Source of the DNA: Planctomycetota bacterium
Lineage (GTDB): Bacteria; Planctomycetota; UBA1135; JACQFD01
Length of the DNA stretch: 64,000 nt
NCBI GenBank assembly: GCA_016200225.1
Contig: JACQFD010000023.1
Location: 20,877 to 84,876, forward strand
Direction: 5' to 3'
Part shown: positions 9,271-17,072 of the stretch, piece by piece
Position numbering within the stretch: the first letter of the stretch is position 1
How the letters are laid out: each line of letters opens with the position of its first letter
Made by a program: the position numbers and the translations under genes
The notes under the pieces: generated by a model
The model's input: only the letters and a program-made list of their open reading frames with translations
Told to the model about the DNA's origin: nothing
The model's database searches: none

Positions 9271-10524
9271 TTATTTCTCACGCACCAGCTCGAAGTTTAC
9301 ATCGACGATCGTTTCCGCCGGGATTTCGACAATTTGAGATTCGATCGGTTTATAACCTTTAATCTTAAATACGCCCACGAGGTATTTTCCGGGCAAAGTT
9401 ACGTTGACTCCGCACTTGCCATTTGCAGTCCAGATCCCGCTCTGCCGTCCCGAATGTCCCACGCTTTTTGCAAAGAGCGGCAATCTGGAATTTATCATTT
9501 CCGGTTGCCCCGGCGCGAGGGCGCGCACGCCGCAAGCGCGCTCAAGCGTTATTGTCGTGCGAAATGCATTCGGCGTCAATGAAACCGTCGTGCGCGTGAA
9601 TTTATACGGATAACCGGTCGATTGCAGCGTTAGCGATCCTTCCGGCGCGCGAAATGTAAACAGACCCGACTTGGGATTGCGCGACGCGGATTCCGCCTGA
9701 GCGCTCGACTCGCCCTCGGGACAACGACTCCACCAAATCAAATCCACATCCGCGGCATCGACGCCGGCTTTATCGACGATGCGAATGCTAACATCAACCG
9801 GCTCGGGCACGCGTAGTTCGACGTTCGTCAATCCGGCCGGCGGAACGTCGACGACTTCACAAATTCCGAGCGGCTCGATTTGTAATTTATACTTATATGG
9901 TATCACGCCGTCGGCGTTCCAAAGATATATATTATCCCCCCTCGAAGGCATTTCCCTCAAAGCGATTTCTTTTTCGTCATCCTGTATATTTAAATAATCG
10001 CCGCGTACTCGCGCGATCTTCAATCGCACATTGGACTTCGCCCACGCGCGCGGCAACTGTAGTGTCCCCGCCAACTTCACGGGATCGCCGGACAATACCT
10101 TGGGAGCCTCGCGCAGTTTCATGGGAACGGATACACGCATGCCGGAATGCAGTTGAACATGTCCCGTCGCGAGAATCCGTTCCTCGTTCGTCGACGCGTC
10201 GGCCATCGCATACAATATATATTCGCCCTCGGGAATATCATTGATAATTATAGACTCCCTTCCGCCGCAGTCGATCATTGCAAAAAGCCGCTCCATCGAC
10301 CGCGACTCGAAAGTACTCCAGTACTTGGGAGACTCGATATCGATTTCAAGCTGATTGGCGAAGCAGAGCCTTACAACCGATTCCGCGGGCGGTTTTGTTA
10401 AAAACTTCAACTCCAACGTCGCGGGTTTCGATCGCCACGATCTCCACAACACGCCTCCCGCGATCGCAATCGCGAACACAACAATAAGAACGGCGAGGCG
10501 CGGGAGTTGTTGTATATATCGCAT
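9271..10524 (-). CDS. Membrane-anchored carboxypeptidase-regulatory-like protein
   Basis: A 417-residue protein with one N-terminal membrane helix (residues 8-28, PRLAVLIVVFAIAIAGGVLW). The rest is extracytoplasmic and beta-rich, with phrases such as VRVSVPMKL, DVSIRIVDKAGVDAADVDL, EGSLTLQSTG and LPGKYLVGVFKIKGYKPIE. These are typical of carboxypeptidase-regulatory-like/transthyretin-like folds. Several Cys residues are present. The ATG at 10522-10524 lies 7 nt after the stop of the 10532..12820 gene, so the two form an operon and probably share a surface role. The molecular function is unknown. Confidence 0.7.
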   Translation of the reverse strand: MRYIQQLPRLAVLIVVFAIAIAGGVLWRSWRSKPATLELKFLTKPPAESVVRLCFANQLEIDIESPKYWSTFESRSMERLFAMIDCGGRESIIINDIPEGEYILYAMADASTNEERILATGHVQLHSGMRVSVPMKLREAPKVLSGDPVKLAGTLQLPRAWAKSNVRLKIARVRGDYLNIQDDEKEIALREMPSRGDNIYLWNADGVIPYKYKLQIEPLGICEVVDVPPAGLTNVELRVPEPVDVSIRIVDKAGVDAADVDLIWWSRCPEGESSAQAESASRNPKSGLFTFRAPEGSLTLQSTGYPYKFTRTTVSLTPNAFRTTITLERACGVRALAPGQPEMINSRLPLFAKSVGHSGRQSGIWTANGKCGVNVTLPGKYLVGVFKIKGYKPIESQIVEIPAETIVDVNFELVREK

Positions 10525-10531
10525 GGTGTTA

Positions 10532-12820
10532 TTACCGAAGAGTCGTCAGCAACGTCCCCCCAAGATCGCGCTTCATGTCGGACGGCGGCACCTTCAACTC
10601 GAATTCGGAGCCGCCGCGAACGATGCGCCATGTCACATCGTACGATTTCGCCAACGCGGACGCCCAGACGGCCTGCGACTCGTCAATTGTATGAAATGAC
10701 TGCCCGTCGATCGCGACGACAAAGTCCCCCGTCCGAAGTCCAATTTTTGACATCAGTCCGTTCGGAGCCCCGAGGTGGACGCGGTAAGCATTCACGCCGT
10801 CGGGTCGAAAGACGATCGACGACGCCTCGGGAACGGATACGTCCATATACCCGCCATTATTATTAACATAAGCAATCCGATAACGGCCCGCGGGAAGGAC
10901 GTCGAATTCGATGAACAGTCCGTCGCCGAGCGCGCGTGTTACAAATAACCAGGGCGCGTCGTCGTCGATTCGCCAGCACGTGACCGACGCGCCTGTCTCG
11001 CCGTTTGGAAATCGTATGCGCAGCGAATGTCCCGAGGGCATGGCTAATGAAACAGAATTGATGCCCGGCTCGAGCATTAGTTTTCGCTCCTCGACGGGAA
11101 ATCGTTCGGCGGAATCGGAACTTCCGCGTCCCTTCGCCACGAAAATTACAGTTGCCGGACCGGCGCTCACGGGTCCGAGTTTTATTGTGCCATCGGACCG
11201 CAGATCCGACCAAATCGCTTCGTGCGATCCGTTTCCATCGTCCCTCAGACCGATGGATGGCGGCGCGAATCCCGACGAATCGCTCCATCCGATAACTGTT
11301 AGTTTGAGCCAGGCGGGCGTGGGAATTTGCACAGTCGCTTCGGTCTGACCGGCCGCGATCGCGACTCTGTGCGGCGGAAATGGAGGCGCCTGAATATTAA
11401 GAGTACGCGAAATCGCCGCGGGTATTTCTCCTCTGGGACCGAATGGCAGCCAGAATTTTCCGTGTCCCAAACAAACGGTGTCGAAATTTCGAATTCCCTG
11501 GTCAGGCCAATCGAAATACGCTCTCGAAATCGGTTGCTTCTCCGGGCCCGATAATGTCAGCCACAAACCGAATTCGCGAGGCACGGGAGGAAGCTGCAAT
11601 TCGCACTCTACAAATCCTTCCGATACTACAATGGTTTTCCGCGATTCCACGGGACAGAGTTCGTTTCTCGCGACGGATACTACATAAGTTCCGGGATCCA
11701 GATCCATGAAGACAGCCGTGCCTTCGCCGCCGGCATCGACGGACTTCGTGAACTTCCCCTCGAGGGTCTTTGCATCGTGTACATCCGCGGAAACCGGTTC
11801 GATGGACACGACGGCGGCCGGCCAACGCTCGCCATTTGTAGTATTCACGGCCGCGCGGATCACGCCGCGCGCGCGCAACGCGACCGTTAATGTTTGAGAA
11901 GCGCGGTCTTCGCGAATATTCAAATCGACCGCTTCGGATGCTAATAAAATCGCGGATCCGTCGGTCTTGGAAAAACACCGCGCGATCGCCCGGACTCGAA
12001 ATTCGCCCGGGGCGCGCCAGATTTTGGGCGAACCCGGCGTCCATTTTTCCCAATCCGTATCGTTGAATCCCCTGCGATCTCTACTAACAATAATTTCAGC
12101 CGCGGCCGGCGGCGCACCGTCCGGCGTCCTGATGTCGATCTGTACTTCGCCGAGCTTCTCGGCCACAAAGTCAACGATAGACTCCGAACCCGGACGGACG
12201 CTGGACGGAACGATGGCGCGGAGCGAAACGCCGTTTTGCAGCGCGCTCACGGACCAAAGATTATTATCCAAGGCGTCGAAGACATAATTACCATCAGACC
12301 CCGTCTGCACGGATCGTTTTTCGGTCGAGTTGGCGGGGCGCCGCCGCGGAATATGCGCAACGTCGGCGTAACTCGAGAAACCGAGACTCAGACTTAAATT
12401 AAAATTATCTTCAGAATAAACTTCCCGATAGCTGGGCGGCTCGTTTTCGACGATCGACGACGTCACGGTCACGCCGTCCACCGGTTTGCCCTCTTGATCG
12501 AGAACCCGGCCCCGAATCGATCCCTTTTCATTTGGATTTGAACTCCGCTTCGGTTTTTTTTCACCGATCGGCAATCTAAATATAACATTGACGTCCGCGT
12601 CCGTCCCAATTTCCCCGCGGCGCGCCGATTCGATATCGGAAACTCTCGCGGGGTTGGACGCCGACGCGGATTCGCAAGTGGACGAACCCGATATGACAAA
12701 TTCCGCCTTTGCGAGGACTCCCGAGGGAAATGTAAAGAATACTAGACTTAATAATAGACCAAGCGCCAGGCCGGCCAATCCGCTGCTGGCCGCGAGCGCG
12801 GCCGGATGTTGAAAACGCAT
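10532..12820 (-). CDS. Large membrane-anchored Ig-like/PDZ protein
   Basis: A 762-residue protein starting MRFQHPAALAASSGLAGLAL with a strong N-terminal hydrophobic helix ending near VLAKA. A carboxypeptidase-regulatory domain lies near residues 100-180 (GSIRGRVLDQEGKPVDGVTV ... GSDGNYVFDAL), and more beta-rich repeats follow. The last 90 residues look like a PDZ domain (LGAPNGLMSKIGLRTGDFVVAIDG), a peptide-binding module common in periplasmic proteases and their adaptors, though no protease domain is visible here. A longer open frame to 12961 has no Met that gives a better signal. First gene of a two-gene operon with 9271..10524. Confidence 0.75.
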   Translation of the reverse strand: MRFQHPAALAASSGLAGLALGLLLSLVFFTFPSGVLAKAEFVISGSSTCESASASNPARVSDIESARRGEIGTDADVNVIFRLPIGEKKPKRSSNPNEKGSIRGRVLDQEGKPVDGVTVTSSIVENEPPSYREVYSEDNFNLSLSLGFSSYADVAHIPRRRPANSTEKRSVQTGSDGNYVFDALDNNLWSVSALQNGVSLRAIVPSSVRPGSESIVDFVAEKLGEVQIDIRTPDGAPPAAAEIIVSRDRRGFNDTDWEKWTPGSPKIWRAPGEFRVRAIARCFSKTDGSAILLASEAVDLNIREDRASQTLTVALRARGVIRAAVNTTNGERWPAAVVSIEPVSADVHDAKTLEGKFTKSVDAGGEGTAVFMDLDPGTYVVSVARNELCPVESRKTIVVSEGFVECELQLPPVPREFGLWLTLSGPEKQPISRAYFDWPDQGIRNFDTVCLGHGKFWLPFGPRGEIPAAISRTLNIQAPPFPPHRVAIAAGQTEATVQIPTPAWLKLTVIGWSDSSGFAPPSIGLRDDGNGSHEAIWSDLRSDGTIKLGPVSAGPATVIFVAKGRGSSDSAERFPVEERKLMLEPGINSVSLAMPSGHSLRIRFPNGETGASVTCWRIDDDAPWLFVTRALGDGLFIEFDVLPAGRYRIAYVNNNGGYMDVSVPEASSIVFRPDGVNAYRVHLGAPNGLMSKIGLRTGDFVVAIDGQSFHTIDESQAVWASALAKSYDVTWRIVRGGSEFELKVPPSDMKRDLGGTLLTTLR

Positions 12821-13004
12821 CGTGAGGTTCGTGTGAAGGTATTCCCGTTGTATACGCGGCGCGAGCGCGATTGTTTCTTTTTGCGCATGACGGGCGCGAA
12901 TGCACGCGAATCGGGCGGTTGCGCGGAGCGGCGTATCGGGAACCCGCCGCAACGGCGGCATCGTTCAAAAGTCCCGTCGGATGCGCCGTCGATTTCGGTA
13001 ATGA

Positions 13005-13883
13005 CTACTTTTTTAGTTTCGAGACGAGCTCGTTATTGATTTTTCCGGAGGAATCTACAATTCCGTTCGATTTTAGACTTTCGATCACGCCGCTCGGAAA
13101 CGCCGCGAGTTCCGCGGCGCAGGCCGGCAGGAAGTGTGTATTTTTTTGTATCGCCTGATGATGCTTGAAGCCCAGTCGGACGGCCTCGACGCGATAGTCG
13201 ACCTGCACGTCCGCGTCGGAACCGATCACTAACTTTTCGGGCTCGCGCGAAACGATCCATACAGTTGCCTTTTTTCCGACGGGCGTCGCCACGGCGGTCA
13301 TGCCGTCGCGTTCGGCCATGAATGAAAACTCTTTGGGAAGTTTAATGATCGTTTCGCCGTCCTTCACGCGCGTCGTCCCGCGAAAATAGACTCCGTCCTC
13401 CGGCCCCTCCTGCGAAACAAATACGATTTCCGTCGCGGGATCGGAGGGATTGGGAGATACGAAGTTCTTTTGACCGGTAACCATTAATTGCTGGCCCGTA
13501 ATTCTTCCGGTTGAGCCGTTCAGCGAGATCGTCGCCGCGCCGTTCGCCGGATTGTGCAATATTAAATTACCGACGACGGACTCGTCGCCAAAAACTGTAA
13601 CGATGGAATCGGACGGAACCTTTCCCGATATCAATTCGACGCCGCGGTTGGTCCCAATGGTAGTCTTCGCGCGCAGCGTCGCCGTCGAATTGATTGTTAG
13701 TGTGTCGCCCGCGGATGCGCCGATGACCGTCGCTTCGCGGCCGTCCGGAGCGACCGCGGACATCAGCGGTTTTGCGGCAGGTCTGCTTGCCGTGTCCTGC
13801 GCGGCGCGACCGCCGGAGAAGTAGTACAGGGCGGCGCCGTTTATTATTAATACACCGAGAACGCCAAATCGAATTGCGGACAT
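13005..13883 (-). CDS. Exported protein of unknown function
   Basis: A 292-residue protein. The ATG at 13881-13883 has a clear Shine-Dalgarno (GGAGG, 6 nt spacing), which overrides the longer open frame. Residues 3-18 are a hydrophobic segment that could be a signal anchor. The middle has repeated beta-strand phrases (GDTLTINSTATLRAKTTIG, NLILHNPANGAATISLNG), as in beta-helix or phage-tail/T4-gp-like head regions. A region of about 90 residues follows (VYFRGTTRVKDGETIIKLP, RDGMTAVATPVG). I do not recognise a family. It lies between two other minus-strand genes with gaps of 184 and 76 nt, so it is probably transcribed alone. Confidence 0.65.
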   Translation of the reverse strand: MSAIRFGVLGVLIINGAALYYFSGGRAAQDTASRPAAKPLMSAVAPDGREATVIGASAGDTLTINSTATLRAKTTIGTNRGVELISGKVPSDSIVTVFGDESVVGNLILHNPANGAATISLNGSTGRITGQQLMVTGQKNFVSPNPSDPATEIVFVSQEGPEDGVYFRGTTRVKDGETIIKLPKEFSFMAERDGMTAVATPVGKKATVWIVSREPEKLVIGSDADVQVDYRVEAVRLGFKHHQAIQKNTHFLPACAAELAAFPSGVIESLKSNGIVDSSGKINNELVSKLKK

Positions 13884-13959
13884 TGGAACCTCCATTTGGA
13901 ATTGTAATCGAATCGGACGCGGCATCCGACGCGGGACCGGACGGGGCTATTCCCGCGGA

Positions 13960-14667
13960 TCAACACTTGACCGTCTTGCGTTTCTTGCCGAGGGATCCGC
14001 GTTTCCTCGCTTTTTGTATGTAATCGGGCGCGTACGGAACTTTGCACTCGGTGTTGCCCATGCCGACAACGATGGGTCCGAGTTTCTCCGCCGTTTGAAG
14101 CGCGGCGTCCGAAAGCGAACCCACATAACTCCCCACGGCGATCAGAAAACCGTTCATAACATATTGAACGCGGTCCGGCTGTCGGCGGATCGTTTCGCGA
14201 ACGCGATCCATCAATTGTTTCAACTCCGCCATATTTAATTTCGCGTCGTCCGTCATCGCTACAATTCCGCTCAGCGTGGCCCAGCCCGTCGCCGCGATTT
14301 TCGCGTTCTTCGATTCGATCCACTCGAGCGCCAGCTCGCGCCCGTGGCCGCTCTCCGCCGCCACCCACGGAACTGTGTATTCGCTTAACATATTACAACT
14401 GGCTTTTTCCGCCCAATGCTTGAGATTCTTTTTGGTCATCTTGAAATCATCCGCGACGAGACCGGCCAGATACATCGCGTCGTAGATGCCCGTGTCATAC
14501 AGATCGAGCGCCAGTTGATAATTCTTCCTTACGCGCTTCTGTATTTTCTTCAATTCCTCGATTTTGACTCCAAAAAAGGGCTCTTGAACGCCGTGGTTTT
14601 TCAGGACGTTTTTGTAAGCTTCCTTGCCCAGTGCTTTCAGTTCTTTAACAATTTCGTCGACAGTCAT
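13960..14667 (-). CDS. DNA alkylation repair family protein (AlkD-like)
   Basis: A 235-residue helical protein starting MTVDEIVKELKALGKEAYKN with a good Shine-Dalgarno (AAGGA, 7 nt spacing). The order LKNHGVQEPFFGVKIEELKK, LALDLYDTGIYDAMYLAGLV, KHWAEKASCNMLSEY is that of the AlkD/DNA alkylation repair HEAT-like family. Members of that family remove alkylated bases such as 3-methyladenine and 7-methylguanine. The C-terminus is Lys/Arg rich (IQKARKRGSLGKKRKTVKC), which would favour DNA contact. Catalytic competence cannot be judged from the sequence alone, and many homologues in this family are uncharacterised. Confidence 0.85.
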   Translation of the reverse strand: MTVDEIVKELKALGKEAYKNVLKNHGVQEPFFGVKIEELKKIQKRVRKNYQLALDLYDTGIYDAMYLAGLVADDFKMTKKNLKHWAEKASCNMLSEYTVPWVAAESGHGRELALEWIESKNAKIAATGWATLSGIVAMTDDAKLNMAELKQLMDRVRETIRRQPDRVQYVMNGFLIAVGSYVGSLSDAALQTAEKLGPIVVGMGNTECKVPYAPDYIQKARKRGSLGKKRKTVKC

Positions 14668-14854
14668 GATCGTTTCCTTTGGATTCGTCGGGGCGGACGC
14701 GCCGCGCGCGGGTCTCGGCCGAAGGCGCCGCGCGCGCCAAATGGACCACATCGTTCGCGTCCTGTAAATCGGAAAGTTCCGCGTCTCGGCGGCGCACTAT
14801 TTACTAAAAGTGGCCGCTTGCGCCGCGCCCGCGTCCGCGGGAAAATTCCCGCCC

Positions 14855-15385
14855 ATGTCGCACAATCTGGCGCGTCCGCTCGTTGCAACGATTACAATAC
14901 TGCTGTCCGCTTGCGCCGGAATCGATGCAAGCGCGGCGGCAAAGGCGCAACCGCGCCCGCCACTCCATGACGAATTCCTCGACCACTTGGTCGGCGAATG
15001 GGAGTTGACGCGATCGGTGCGCGGCACGATTGCACACAACAGTGTCGCCGCGAACTGGATCCTCGGACATCAGTTCGTATGTTTACAAATGGTGGATGTA
15101 CAAAAACCGCCGGCGTACGAAGCCATGGTCCTCATCGGTTATGATCAGGAGCGCTCGCAGTATGTCGCGCACTGGTGCGATTCGTATGGAGGCGCGTTCG
15201 CGGCGCTCGGCCGCGGCGTGCGAAATAACAATTCCATCGAGTTCCGATTCGAATATAAAGACGGGCCGTTTTACAATACATTTGCTTGGGACCCGAGGAC
15301 CGACAGTTGGTTTTGCAAACTCGAAAACGGCGCCGCGGACGGCACGCGAAAACCGTTCGCCGAAGACCGCCTCGTCCGCCGTTGA
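14855..15385 (+). CDS. DUF1579 lipoprotein
   Basis: A 176-residue protein with an N-terminal signal ending ILLSACAG, a plausible lipobox with Cys lipidation. The mature part is DUF1579 (FLDHLVGEWELTRSVRG, VLIGYDQERSQYVAHWCDSY, TFAWDPRTDSW). This is the exported counterpart of the cytosolic DUF1579 protein at 712..1185. The function is not known; the fold suggests a small beta-barrel ligand-binding role. The start at 14855 was chosen because the signal begins there; an upstream extension to 14810 is also open. Confidence 0.8.
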   Translation: MSHNLARPLVATITILLSACAGIDASAAAKAQPRPPLHDEFLDHLVGEWELTRSVRGTIAHNSVAANWILGHQFVCLQMVDVQKPPAYEAMVLIGYDQERSQYVAHWCDSYGGAFAALGRGVRNNNSIEFRFEYKDGPFYNTFAWDPRTDSWFCKLENGAADGTRKPFAEDRLVRR

Positions 15386-15487
15386 AATTTTAGAGGGATT
15401 TGTCCTCGTCCGCCGGAATTCCGGCCACACATGCAGCGGAGCGCGGATTGGAAGTGCGTACGCAACCTTCTACGCAGAGACACCGCC

Positions 15488-16966
15488 ATGCAACTCCACT
15501 CGAAAATCCCATCTTTGACAGCCATCGTTCTAGGTCTGGCGACGATCGCCTCGGCGCCGGCCGCGCGCGCACAACAATTCCAGCCCGGCGATATTTATAT
15601 TAATTCGGCGTCCATCTCGGAGAGTCCGAATCCGTATCTTCCAATTTCGGCGATCGTTCGCGTCGATGGAATCTCCGGCGCCACTTCGATCATGAAACAA
15701 TTCGTGTCGCCGACGGGACAGTATTCGAACATTGCATACGACGCGGTGCGCGACCGTCTCGTGTTTACTTATTTTTCCGGCGATTTGTACACGGCGTGGG
15801 GAATCACGGCCATGGACGCGGCGGGCAACGAAACGCTGATTCCGTTCGGACCACTGCCCTATGGTTATGCGGCCTATCTGGTCGCGCCTTCGTCGAACGG
15901 TAATATTTACGGCGTTCGCAACCTCGGAGGAGGTCCCACTCCCTACGTCTTCGACTTCGTCGACATCGCAAATATTACACATACGCTCATCGACGGTTCG
16001 ACTGGTTTACAATTCTTCCTGACGACGCAGCCGCGTCACATGTTCTACGAACCGACGACGAATTCTTTATTTGTAACTTCTTTCGATTCGACTTCGACGT
16101 GCGGCTACACCCAGTCGACGGTCGTTCGCAAAATTCCGCTCAGCGCGGACGGCAGTACGGTCGTCGGCCCCGTCCAGTCGGTCACGGTTTGCGTGTCCGG
16201 AGAATTCTATGGAATGGTGCCGGTCGGCCTTTCACGCGGCGCCGGCACGTCGTTGAATCTCACGACGGCCGGATATATTAATGTAAACACGGCGATCTTT
16301 AGCATTGACCCCGCGACGCTCACGGCGACTCCGACCGCGCAGATTCTCGGAGATCCTCTCGATCCGATGGCTGATTCGGGGGGCGTGTATTCTCATATTT
16401 ACAATAGAACCGCCATCTTGGACTCGTTCGGCGACCGGTTGCGCATGGGGTCGGCGGCGGGGATCTGGACGCTCACGCCGAGTACGTCCGACCCCATGGT
16501 TTCGAGTATCGGCGGCTCGGGCGAAGTTGTTACATTAACCGAGGTCGATTACGGCGGTCTCGGGCTACAATCGTATGGATCCGGCCTCGCCGGCTGCGAC
16601 GGCCCCGAAGTATTGTATGGTTTGACGGCGCCAAAGGCGGGAAGTAACAGTTTCCGCTTTGCGTGCACGAATGCGCCGCCCAATTCGCTCGGACTCGTGA
16701 TCGTGGGCGATGCGATCGATCAATTCGGATCCGATTATTTCGGAATCGGCATTCCGATTTATATTGATGTATTCATGACGACGCAGTTCATCCCCGTGGA
16801 TATGTATAGCAATGCGTACGGCGATTCCGCGTCGGGCCCGCTTTCGATCGACGCGTCATTAGTAGGAATGGAATTCTACGCGGAGGCGATCTGGGCATGG
16901 ACGACGTGTAGTCTCCCTCCGCTCGGACTCAGCGCTTCGAGCGGTTTGAAACTAACGATTCAATAG
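15488..16966 (+). CDS. Secreted beta-rich protein with C-terminal module
   Basis: A 492-residue exported protein starting MQLHSKIPSLTAIVLGLATI, with a signal ending near ARAQQ. The N-terminal 340 residues resemble a beta-propeller, with phrases such as AYDAVRDRLVFTYFSGDLYT and SNGNIYGVRNLGGG. From about residue 363 (SYGSGLAGCDGPEVLYGLTA) the C-terminal module found in 1529..2551, 17073..19649 and 38975..41905 is present, ending LKLTIQ. The gene is convergent with 17073..19649. No Shine-Dalgarno is obvious; the upstream extension to 15431 is not signal-like. Confidence 0.75.
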   Translation: MQLHSKIPSLTAIVLGLATIASAPAARAQQFQPGDIYINSASISESPNPYLPISAIVRVDGISGATSIMKQFVSPTGQYSNIAYDAVRDRLVFTYFSGDLYTAWGITAMDAAGNETLIPFGPLPYGYAAYLVAPSSNGNIYGVRNLGGGPTPYVFDFVDIANITHTLIDGSTGLQFFLTTQPRHMFYEPTTNSLFVTSFDSTSTCGYTQSTVVRKIPLSADGSTVVGPVQSVTVCVSGEFYGMVPVGLSRGAGTSLNLTTAGYINVNTAIFSIDPATLTATPTAQILGDPLDPMADSGGVYSHIYNRTAILDSFGDRLRMGSAAGIWTLTPSTSDPMVSSIGGSGEVVTLTEVDYGGLGLQSYGSGLAGCDGPEVLYGLTAPKAGSNSFRFACTNAPPNSLGLVIVGDAIDQFGSDYFGIGIPIYIDVFMTTQFIPVDMYSNAYGDSASGPLSIDASLVGMEFYAEAIWAWTTCSLPPLGLSASSGLKLTIQ

Positions 16967-17072
16967 CGAACCGTCCGGCGCCCGCGGACCCCTCCGAACC
17001 CGGAAACGGCGGCGGGAGTCCGATGCGGCGCCGGATTTATTAATTAAAGAATCACGCGGGCTACGGCTACGG